NCBI GenBank assembly: GCA_945872035.1
Contig: CAMBYA010000167.1
Location: 1 to 5,889 of the forward strand
From: Rhizobium sp. Q54
GTDB lineage: Bacteria; Pseudomonadota; Alphaproteobacteria; SMXS01
Direction of reading: 5' to 3'
DNA length: 5,889 nt
The translations under genes and the position numbers were made by a program. Position 1 is the first letter of the stretch. Every line of letters begins with the position of its first letter. Under the pieces are notes generated by a model. It was given only the letters and a program-made list of their open reading frames with translations, was not told the DNA's origin and did no database searches. Positions 1-5,889 of the stretch are shown one piece after another.

Positions 1-2
1 TC

Positions 3-530
3 TACCTGGACTTCATCAGCAAGGCGTTCCCTGAGGTGCCGGCCGTGTTCCTGTACCGGAACGCGGTGGAGGTGATCGCCTCGGTGCTGCGCGAGACCAC
101 GGCGATCCTGTGGGCCAAGGGCCGTCCGCAGGCCGGGTTCCTGACCGGGCTCCCCTGGCGCGAGACCATCGACATGGACGTGAAGCGCTACCTGGCGATC
201 TGCTTCGCCGAATATTTCCGCGTGGCGCTGAATGCGGGCGGCCGGGTCAGCCACATCAACTACACGTCGATCAGCCCGGAGAGCTTCCCGGTGATCCTGC
301 GCCAGGGCCTGCATTTCGAGCCCGGCGACGGCGAGTTCGAGCTGATGGTCGAGCAGTTCCGCTTCCACTCGAAGGACGACGGCGACAAGACCGTGTTCAC
401 CTCGGACAGCGCCGAGAAACAGTCGGCCATCTCGGCCGAGGACAAGGCGATGATCGACCGGGAATGCGCGGCGCTGATGCAGCAGCTCGACCGCTCGCCC
501 GACAACCTCTTTGTACAATCGTCTGGATAG
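3..530 (+). CDS. Sulfotransferase-like protein, C-terminal part (5' end outside window)
   Basis: The frame is open from the window edge to a TAG, giving 175 visible residues; the true start lies upstream. Visible residues 9-29 contain FPEVPAVFLYRNAVEVIAS. The Arg (visible residue 19) and the Ser eight residues later (27) have the spacing of the 3'-phosphate-binding Arg/Ser pair of PAPS-dependent sulfotransferases. A later INYTSI segment, an RQGLHFEPGD segment and a charged C-terminal helix fit bacterial sulfotransferase-family proteins as I remember them. The N-terminal P-loop that binds the 5'-phosphosulfate is not in the window, so activity cannot be judged. The family moves sulfate from PAPS to hydroxyl or amine groups; the acceptor here is unknown. 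Being just upstream of a glycosyltransferase and a sugar-nucleotide dehydrogenase suggests a glycan acceptor (inference). It could also be a family member recruited to another acceptor. Confidence 0.75.
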   Translation, partial: YLDFISKAFPEVPAVFLYRNAVEVIASVLRETTAILWAKGRPQAGFLTGLPWRETIDMDVKRYLAICFAEYFRVALNAGGRVSHINYTSISPESFPVILRQGLHFEPGDGEFELMVEQFRFHSKDDGDKTVFTSDSAEKQSAISAEDKAMIDRECAALMQQLDRSPDNLFVQSSG

Positions 531-540
531 AGCGCGCGCC

Positions 541-657
541 ATGAATGACGCGCACTCATCCGTTGTTAGCCGCGGCTTTCCGGGCGGCGAAGCGATTCCG
601 CTTCGCCTGAAAGCGCTGAGCGCCTACTTTATGTCCAGCCTCTGGAGAGACCGATGA
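541..657 (+). CDS. Possible 38-residue small ORF, ATGA overlap with the next gene
   Basis: An uninterrupted frame runs from ATG 541 to TGA 655-657 and fills the whole gap between the sulfotransferase and glycosyltransferase genes. Its stop overlaps the next gene's start as ATGA (654-657), the arrangement typical of translationally coupled genes. The product begins MNDAHSSVVSRG and ends MSSLWRDR, with no clear membrane segment or known motif. Against it: no good Shine-Dalgarno is seen before ATG 541 (only GGA at 525-527, about 13 nt away), third-position G/C is about 68 percent (26 of 38), which looks lower than in the neighbouring genes, and a strong hairpin lies inside it. It could be a leader peptide, a small protein, or chance. 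I do not recognise it. Confidence 0.3.
   Translation: MNDAHSSVVSRGFPGGEAIPLRLKALSAYFMSSLWRDR
571..616 (+). other. Long imperfect stem-loop upstream of the glycosyltransferase gene
   Basis: The core is a perfect 9-bp stem, GGCGAAGCG (586-594) with CGCTTCGCC (599-607), around an ATTC loop. It is extended by GCTTTC (575-580) pairing with GAAAGC (609-614) across an asymmetric internal loop, and by two more pairs if G574 is bulged. A short alternative hairpin, GCGC-TGA-GCGC (613-623), competes with the outer stem. No T-run follows directly, so it is not a textbook intrinsic terminator. It may be an RNA processing or partial termination element between the sulfotransferase and the downstream genes. 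Confidence 0.5.
644..647 (+). promoter_or_regulatory. Ribosome binding site of the glycosyltransferase gene
   Basis: GGAG lies 6 nt before ATG 654, a good Shine-Dalgarno at normal spacing. It supports this start for the glycosyltransferase. Confidence 0.7.
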
Positions 658-1409
658 CAACCGAGATTCCGGCGAACCTGCTGACCGTGGTCATGCCGAA
701 CTACAATTACGGCCGGTTCATCGACGAGGCGATCCGCTCGGTGGCGGCGCAGACCTATGCGCCTATCGAGCTGATCGTGGTGGACGACGCCAGCACCGAT
801 GACTCGGTGGCCGTGGCGACGGAAACCCTGTCGAAGGTCACCAATTTGTTCGACACAAAGCTGATCGCGTTGCCCGAGAACGTGGGCAAGCTGGGCGCGC
901 TGAACCGTGCACTGGCGCATGTGCGCGGCGAGTACTTCATGATCCAGGATTCCGACGACCTGCTGACGCCGGAATATGCCAGCCGCACCATCACCGAGCT
1001 GGTCGAGGCGCGAAAGACCGATCCGACCATCGGCTTCATCTACACCGACTGCATGCTGGTGTCTCAGACCGGCGAGATCCTCGACCGCGGCAAGTCCACC
1101 GCGTTCGATGCCAAAATGCTGGAGGAGTATTCCTTCGTGCCCGAGCCGGCCATGTGCCTCGCCAAACCGGTGCTGGAAGCCGGCCCCTATGACGAGGCGA
1201 TCCGCAAGGGCACCAAGCACCACAAGTGGCGGCGCATCGTCGCCAATGGCTGGAACGGCAAGCACCTGGCCGAGCCCATCTTCTACTACCGCATGCACGA
1301 CAAGAACCTGTCGGGCATCGGCAAGCGGGTGATCGAGGAGGTCGAGAAAGGCCAGCGCGGTCACCGCATCCTGTCCGGCTACTGGCCGACCCAGACGACA
1401 CAACGTTAA
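654..1409 (+). CDS. Family 2 glycosyltransferase (GT-A fold)
   Basis: This is a 251-residue protein with a clear GT2 layout. It begins with a beta strand and nucleotide-binding segment, LLTVVMPNYNYGRFIDEAI (residues 9-27), followed by SVAAQTY and then ELIVVDDASTDDS (39-51), the usual first acidic motif. A DSDD motif (99-102, in YFMIQDSDDLL) is the DxD-type site that holds the metal and the sugar-nucleotide diphosphate. The C-terminal part has an FYYRMHDKNLS segment like the substrate-side region of many GT2 enzymes. There is no membrane segment, so it probably works at the cytoplasmic face of the inner membrane, adding one sugar to a lipid-linked glycan; donor and acceptor cannot be read from sequence. 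Its start overlaps a small ORF as ATGA. The sugar-nucleotide dehydrogenase follows after 26 bp, consistent with one operon supplying and using an acidic sugar. Confidence 0.88.
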   Translation: MTTEIPANLLTVVMPNYNYGRFIDEAIRSVAAQTYAPIELIVVDDASTDDSVAVATETLSKVTNLFDTKLIALPENVGKLGALNRALAHVRGEYFMIQDSDDLLTPEYASRTITELVEARKTDPTIGFIYTDCMLVSQTGEILDRGKSTAFDAKMLEEYSFVPEPAMCLAKPVLEAGPYDEAIRKGTKHHKWRRIVANGWNGKHLAEPIFYYRMHDKNLSGIGKRVIEEVEKGQRGHRILSGYWPTQTTQR

Positions 1410-1425
1410 TTGGCCACACAGCGCT

Positions 1426-1429
1426 AGGA
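1426..1429 (+). promoter_or_regulatory. Ribosome binding site deciding the dehydrogenase start
   Basis: AGGA is 6 nt before ATG 1436. The frame stays open upstream to 1226, but that stretch lies over the glycosyltransferase gene and reads as low-complexity shadow, so ATG 1436 is chosen. Confidence 0.7.
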
Positions 1430-1435
1430 ACACGC

Positions 1436-2752
<1,317 letters not shown>

Positions 2753-2848
2753 GGCACCGCCGCACCCGGTACGCCACCACCCGCTGGCGGGCCGTCGTGA
2801 TCGCCAGCATGCGCTCGATCCGGAACCCGGCGTCGCGCGGGCCAGCCG

Positions 2849-3051
2849 TCACGCCAGGAAGGCCAAAGGCACCGCGAACAGCGTCAGCCCGACGGCGATT
2901 GCGTGGCGGAAATGTGGCGCGCCGGCCAGATTGCCGAACAGCCAGGCCAGATTGTGCCAGTCGGGCGCGGCGCAGTTGGAAGCTCCAGCTGATAGAAGAG
3001 CACAATCCACAATAACGGGATCTCTACGACGACATCGCCGTGCCGTGACAC
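2849..3051 (-). pseudogene. Frameshifted small membrane protein (two predicted helices)
   Basis: Read on the minus strand, one frame (3051 to 2971) gives a hydrophobic segment, IPLLWIVLFYQLELPTA. A second frame (2968 to a TGA at 2849-2851) gives PDWHNLAWLFGNLAG and ends in a second hydrophobic segment, AIAVGLTLFAVPLAFLA. The frames meet at a tandem duplication of GGCGC (2964-2968 and 2969-2973). Removing one copy joins them smoothly as LPTAPDW and gives about 65 codons. A GTG at 3051-3049 could be the start, with a weak GAG about 6 nt upstream. It would follow the nucleotidyltransferase gene by some 60 bp on the same strand. Either it is a recently broken gene, the 3' end of a longer lost gene, or the duplication is a sequencing error. 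I do not recognise the family. Confidence 0.4.
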
Positions 3052-3072
3052 CGGTTCTCTAAGAAGAACTGG
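3051..3072. other. Stem-loop after the nucleotidyltransferase gene (1)
   Basis: CCGGTTCT (3051-3058) pairs with AGAACTGG (3065-3072), 8 bp with one G-T pair on the plus strand, around a CTAAGA loop. No T-run follows in either direction, so a terminator role is unproven. Confidence 0.4.
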
Positions 3073-3073
3073 G

Positions 3074-3091
3074 TCTCCGCGTGCACGGAGA
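3074..3091. other. Stem-loop after the nucleotidyltransferase gene (2)
   Basis: TCTCCG (3074-3079) and CGGAGA (3086-3091) form a perfect 6-bp stem around CGTGCA. It starts about 20 bp past the stop of the minus-strand nucleotidyltransferase gene. It may help to end or stabilise that transcript, but lacks a T-run. Confidence 0.4.
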
Positions 3092-3110
3092 TGACGTCTA
3101 AGTTCGAGCC

Positions 3111-3938
3111 TTAAACCGCCCCTCTTCGCTTTTTCAGCGTCTCTTCGGTGATGTCGAAGGAGTTCTTGTTGTCGACGTCGATGGGGCCGAACGGGTAGTC
3201 GAGCAGCACCGGGTCGATGGTCACGCGCAGCTTGCGGCCGATCAGGGTGATCAGGCCGTTCAGGCCCATCAGCTTCAGCTTGTAGACGATGAACGGGGTG
3301 ATGCCGAACGCCTTGAGGATGCGCTTGTGGCGCTTGCCGAACTGGCCGCCGCTTTCGAACACGCGCACCGCCGACAGCGACTTCTCGCGGCGCAGGGCAT
3401 ATAGGTTGCAGGCCGAATAGCCGCCATCCTTCAGCATGTGGAAGGCAAGGCCCGAATTGCCGTAATCGCGCAGCACCACGTCGTCGCGGGTGAACGCCAC
3501 CGACACATCCTCGTCGCGGGTCCAGAAGGCGCGCATGAAGTCGCGGATCAACTCCGGCGTGTGCAGCGCGTTGTCGCCCGTAGGGATGATCAGCGGCAGC
3601 GGGTTGGGGATCACGTCGACCGCCGACAGCACGCTGTCTGCCAGGTTGCCGCTGGAGCGCACGAACGCCATGCGGCCTTCCGCCAGCCACTCGGTCATCC
3701 GCGGCGTGGCGCGCAGAATGTCCTCGCTCTCGACCGAGACGTAGATGCGGTTGAAGCACCCGCTGTCGATCAGCGCCTCGACGACGCGCTCGAGCATCAC
3801 CTGGCCGTCGATCTCGACGAGGCATTTATGGGACTTGTTCTGCAGCACGGCGACGGGATCGTTCTCTCCCCGGCGGCTGGCGGCCATGACCAGCACGGTG
3901 GCTGGCGGGAAGGACTCGTTGAGCGGTCGTGACGACAT
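3111..3938 (-). CDS. MobA-like nucleotidyltransferase family protein
   Basis: This 275-residue protein starts with the sugar-nucleotidyltransferase pattern: strand and loop TVLVMAASRRGENDPVA (residues 14-30), then KSHKCLVEIDGQVML (35-49), whose Lys38 is the conserved pyrophosphorylase-type lysine. IIPTGDNALHTPELI holds the metal-binding Asp (TGD, 120-122). GPIDVDNKNSFD near the C-terminus (DVD, 254-256) matches the second acidic motif of these folds. The family joins NTP to a phosphorylated sugar, alcohol or cofactor with loss of pyrophosphate; the substrate is not readable here. The first loop has Ser (AAS) where many relatives have Gly (AAG). There is no signal peptide, so it should be cytoplasmic. 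It lies 45 bp downstream of the MmgE/PrpD gene on the same strand and is probably co-transcribed. The Shine-Dalgarno is weak, so the start could move, but Met18 lies inside the first motif and is too late. Confidence 0.82.
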   Translation of the reverse strand: MSSRPLNESFPPATVLVMAASRRGENDPVAVLQNKSHKCLVEIDGQVMLERVVEALIDSGCFNRIYVSVESEDILRATPRMTEWLAEGRMAFVRSSGNLADSVLSAVDVIPNPLPLIIPTGDNALHTPELIRDFMRAFWTRDEDVSVAFTRDDVVLRDYGNSGLAFHMLKDGGYSACNLYALRREKSLSAVRVFESGGQFGKRHKRILKAFGITPFIVYKLKLMGLNGLITLIGRKLRVTIDPVLLDYPFGPIDVDNKNSFDITEETLKKRRGAV

Positions 3939-3983
3939 GAATTCCGTGACTGCTGAAGGGATGATGGGAACGATGGAACCGGG

Positions 3984-5390
3984 TCAGGCGACCTGGGCGA
4001 AGGGCAGGACGACGTGGCGCATCAGGTCGCCGATGGTGGGAAGGGCCGGCATCCGCTCCAGCGCCTGGCGCAAGTCGCGGGTCTCGCGCTCCGACAGGAA
4101 ACCGTCGCAGCAGGCGTCGAACTTGGACCAGTACTGCGCCCAAGAGAACGGCGCCTTCTTGCTGCCCAGCGGCATGTCGATGACGGCCTTGAGCTGGCGG
4201 CCGTCCTTCAGCGTGACGTGGACCTCGGTGGGGAACTCGCCTTCCAGCTTGTCGACCGGATGGCGGTGGATGATCGGGAACAGGCCGCGCACGTCGTCGC
4301 GCATCACCATGTCGGGCCTGAAGTCGGCCAGGGTGCAGTCGCCGCGCGCCAGCACGCAGCCGACCGCGTATTCGGCCGAGAACTTGGCCTGCAGCGGATC
4401 CTGCGGGTCGGTGTACATGACGTTGTTGAAGTGCACGCGCGGCATGTAGAGGTCGACTGACGTCACGTCGGCGGCAGTGAAACCGTGCCGCGCGCGCAGG
4501 TCGAGCATGCCGTCCATGGCGCGGTGGATGGCGCCGCAGGTCGGGAAGCGCTTCACCCGGAACTTGTGCTCGGTGATCAGCAGCGGGTCGCCGATGCTGT
4601 CCAGCTCGTAGCGCAGGTTCTGGCCGTGCTCGACGTGGGTGATGGTGTCGCGGAGCTGTTCGTAGTCGGGGCCGACCATCAGCCTGTTCATGCCGGTACG
4701 GCCGTCGAGCGTCTCCATGCCGGCGGTGACGCCGGCCTGGGCGAAGCTGGCCGCCATGATCCCGCCCTTGGCGGCGAGGCCGGCATGGACCGGCTTCATC
4801 ATGGTGCCGAACTGGGACATGAAGCCCGCCGACATGCTGGTCGCCGCCGACAGGGCGAAAGCCGAGGTCGCCGCGTCCAGCTTCAGCAGCCTGGCGCAGG
4901 CCGCCGCCGCGCCGATCACACCGACGGTCGCCGTCGCATGCCAGCCGCGGTTGCGGTGGGTGGGGTTCACGCCCTGCCCGACCCGGCCCATGATCTGCAG
5001 ACCGACGATGTAGGCGTCGATGCAGGCGGCGCCGGACAGGTTTTCCTGCTCGGCCAGCGCCAGGATCGCCGGGGCGAGCACGGTGGTGGCGTGCGCCTTT
5101 GGCGGATCGAAATTGTCGTCGAAATCGAGGGCGTGTCCGGCGGTGCCGTTGACCAGCGCCGCCCAGGGCGCCGACAACCGCTTGCGCTGTCCGGCGACGG
5201 CGCACGGACCCTGCCCCCAGTCCTGCACGGCATTGAACACATACTGGCTGGCCGGCTCGGCGGCACCGGGGACCATCACGGCGATGAAGTCGACGAACTC
5301 GCGGTGCGCCCAGTCGAGCGCATCCTCGGGCCAGGCGTCAGGGGTTTCCGCAACCCATGCGCCGTAGCTCTCCAGCGGGTTCTTGCTCAT
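3984..5390 (-). CDS. MmgE/PrpD family protein
   Basis: This 468-residue protein has the typical length and order of the MmgE/PrpD fold. It has NGTAGHALDFDD (residues 81-92), a His at 100, GWHATATVG (149-157), a helical AAAACARLLKLD segment, GTMMKPVHAG with Lys199 and His202, and RVKRFPTCGAIH further on. From memory of cis-aconitate decarboxylase structures, the Asp in DFDD, His151 and Lys199 correspond to active-site residues, so the enzyme looks intact. Known members include 2-methylcitrate dehydratase (PrpD), cis-aconitate decarboxylase and iminodisuccinate epimerase. The wording is not specifically PrpD-like, and no prpB or prpC lies nearby, so I do not assign the methylcitrate cycle. It is the first gene of a likely minus-strand operon with the nucleotidyltransferase. 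It has no signal peptide and should be cytoplasmic. Confidence 0.9.
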   Translation of the reverse strand: MSKNPLESYGAWVAETPDAWPEDALDWAHREFVDFIAVMVPGAAEPASQYVFNAVQDWGQGPCAVAGQRKRLSAPWAALVNGTAGHALDFDDNFDPPKAHATTVLAPAILALAEQENLSGAACIDAYIVGLQIMGRVGQGVNPTHRNRGWHATATVGVIGAAAACARLLKLDAATSAFALSAATSMSAGFMSQFGTMMKPVHAGLAAKGGIMAASFAQAGVTAGMETLDGRTGMNRLMVGPDYEQLRDTITHVEHGQNLRYELDSIGDPLLITEHKFRVKRFPTCGAIHRAMDGMLDLRARHGFTAADVTSVDLYMPRVHFNNVMYTDPQDPLQAKFSAEYAVGCVLARGDCTLADFRPDMVMRDDVRGLFPIIHRHPVDKLEGEFPTEVHVTLKDGRQLKAVIDMPLGSKKAPFSWAQYWSKFDACCDGFLSERETRDLRQALERMPALPTIGDLMRHVVLPFAQVA

Positions 5391-5397
5391 GTGCCGA

Positions 5398-5402
5398 CCT
5401 TT
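5398..5402 (-). promoter_or_regulatory. Ribosome binding site of the MmgE/PrpD gene
   Basis: On the minus strand AAAGG lies 7 nt before the ATG at 5390-5388, a good Shine-Dalgarno that supports this start. Confidence 0.65.
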
Positions 5403-5431
5403 GCCGTTTCCTGAGTGTGCACAGCGGGCTC

Positions 5432-5460
5432 AACCTAATCCCGGCGACTGGCCGGGGCAA
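5432..5460 (-). promoter_or_regulatory. Candidate promoter of the MmgE/PrpD operon, with inverted repeat
   Basis: On the minus strand TTGCCC (5460-5455, 4 of 6 to TTGACA) and TAGGTT (5437-5432, 3 of 6 to TATAAT) are 17 bp apart. A start near 5425 would give a leader of about 35 nt. A perfect 6-bp inverted repeat with a 5-nt centre, CCCGGC-GACTG-GCCGGG (5440-5456), covers almost the whole spacer and could be an operator. The -10 match is weak. The support is position: it lies between a terminator and the gene. Confidence 0.35.
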
Positions 5461-5475
5461 CCATCATCATGAAAT

Positions 5476-5504
5476 GGAAAGGGCGCGGAAACCGCGCCCT
5501 TTCC
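5476..5504 (-). terminator. Intrinsic-type terminator of the E2 acyltransferase gene
   Basis: GGAAAGGGCGCGG (5476-5488) and CCGCGCCCTTTCC (5492-5504) form a perfect 13-bp stem with a 3-nt loop, 25 bp past the E2 stop codon. On the minus strand the 3' arm ends CCCTTTCC and is followed by ATTTC rather than a long T-run. The A/T-flanked, GC-cored form is usual for GC-rich alphaproteobacterial terminators. Confidence 0.85.
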
Positions 5505-5529
5505 TGCCGAAAAGACATTCCAGCGGGTT

Positions 5530-5889
5530 TTACAGCACGAGGGCCAGCGGCTCCTCGCACAGATCCTTGAACACCTCGAGGAACTTCGCCCCCAACGCGC
5601 CGTCGATCGCCCGGTGATCGCAGGACAGGGTGACGGTCATCATCGTCGCCACGGCCGGCGAGCCGTTGCGCGCGATGATCCGCTCCTCGCCCTTGCCGAC
5701 CGCCAGGATGGCGCCCTGCGGCGGGTTGATCACGGCATCGAAGCTCTTGATGCCGAGCATGCCCATGTTGGAGATCGAGAACGTGCCGCCCTGGATCTCG
5801 TCCATCTTCAGCTTGCCGGCACGCGCGCGCGCCGCCAGATCCTTGGTCTCGGCGGCGATCTCGGCCACGGTCTTCATGTCGGCCGCGCG
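5530..5889 (-). CDS. pdhC: Dihydrolipoamide acyltransferase (E2), C-terminal part
   Basis: The visible 119 codons run from the window edge to a TAA and form the end of the E2 catalytic domain. MDEIQGGTFSISNMGMLGI, then DAVINPPQGAILAVG, are the usual strand motifs. SCDHRAIDGALGAKFL contains the HxxxDG active site, with the catalytic His (codon 5616-5614) 28 residues from the C-terminus and the Asp four residues after the His-Arg-Ala-Ile stretch begins. The enzyme forms the trimeric core of a 2-oxoacid dehydrogenase complex and moves the acyl group from lipoyl-lysine to CoA. The wording best fits the pyruvate complex of Alphaproteobacteria, but the lipoyl and E1/E3-binding domains are outside the window, so an acetoin or branched-chain complex is not excluded. 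The Met at 5877 is internal, since the family domain continues upstream. Confidence 0.92.
   Translation of the reverse strand, partial: RAADMKTVAEIAAETKDLAARARAGKLKMDEIQGGTFSISNMGMLGIKSFDAVINPPQGAILAVGKGEERIIARNGSPAVATMMTVTLSCDHRAIDGALGAKFLEVFKDLCEEPLALVL

Larger units (their letters stand above)
2753..3110. other. Convergent intergenic region
   Basis: This 358-bp stretch separates the plus-strand polysaccharide genes from the minus-strand operon. The part next to the dehydrogenase (2753-2848) holds only a weak hairpin, CCCG-CTGG-CGGG (2780-2791), with no T-run and no convincing gene. The part from 2849 to 3051 holds a frameshifted small ORF on the minus strand. Positions 3051-3091 hold two stem-loops. 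Both of these are listed separately. Confidence 0.6.

Noticed and set aside
514..519. TACAAT, a 5-of-6 match to a -10 promoter element, near the end of the sulfotransferase gene.
   Set aside because: No acceptable -35 element lies 16 to 18 bp upstream (the bases there read roughly CCGCTC), so a promoter is not supported.
624..1433. Long open frame on the minus strand opposite the glycosyltransferase gene (and a similar one at 1424-2665 opposite the dehydrogenase).
   Set aside because: These are the usual antisense frames of GC-rich genes: Arg/Ala/His/Val-rich, without family motifs, and opposite well-supported genes.
1226..1435. In-frame upstream extension of the dehydrogenase reading frame to ATG 1226.
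   Set aside because: It overlaps the clear glycosyltransferase gene in another frame, its translation is not protein-like, and ATG 1436 has a good ribosome binding site and matches the family N-terminus.
2780..2791. CCCG-CTGG-CGGG hairpin shortly after the dehydrogenase stop as a terminator.
   Set aside because: Only 4 bp of stem and no T-run, so it is too weak to call.
2797..3015. A 72-codon plus-strand frame in the convergent region.
   Set aside because: It is an Arg-rich, low-complexity product without a ribosome binding site, and it lies opposite the more protein-like minus-strand sequence.
3826..5205. A 459-codon minus-strand frame inside the MmgE/PrpD gene.
   Set aside because: It is an Arg/Pro/His-rich shifted frame of the same strand; the MmgE/PrpD frame carries all the family motifs.

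Overview
The window looks like a GC-rich proteobacterial chromosome. Codon use favours G/C at third positions throughout. An E2 acyltransferase C-terminus of the kind found in alphaproteobacterial pyruvate dehydrogenase complexes makes Alphaproteobacteria (Rhodospirillales-like) my best guess; this is inference, not a placement.

Left part (1 to about 2752, plus strand): the end of a cell-surface polysaccharide cluster. It holds the C-terminal part of a PAPS-type sulfotransferase, a possible 38-residue small ORF containing a strong hairpin, a family 2 glycosyltransferase whose start codon overlaps the small ORF's stop (ATGA), and a TviB/WbpO-type UDP-N-acetylhexosamine 6-dehydrogenase. Together these suggest a glycan containing an N-acetylhexosaminuronic acid, possibly sulfated.

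Middle (2753 to 3110): a convergent junction. It is not empty. The minus strand carries what reads as a small two-helix membrane protein of about 65 residues, broken by a tandem 5-bp duplication (GGCGC twice, 2964-2973). Removing one copy restores a continuous reading frame. Two further stem-loops lie next to the end of the upstream minus-strand gene.

Right part (3051 to 5390, minus strand): a likely operon read right to left. It consists of an MmgE/PrpD-family enzyme (decarboxylase/dehydratase fold), then a MobA-like nucleotidyltransferase 45 bp downstream, then the broken small ORF. A candidate promoter with a 17-bp GC-rich inverted repeat between its -35 and -10 elements precedes the MmgE/PrpD gene.

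Right edge: the C-terminal 119 codons of a dihydrolipoamide acyltransferase (E2) on the minus strand, closed by a perfect 13-bp hairpin terminator that separates it from the MmgE/PrpD operon. I see no tRNA, rRNA, CRISPR array, insertion sequence or attachment site. No clearly new system is evident. The least explained parts are the two small ORFs and the pairing of the MmgE/PrpD enzyme with the nucleotidyltransferase.
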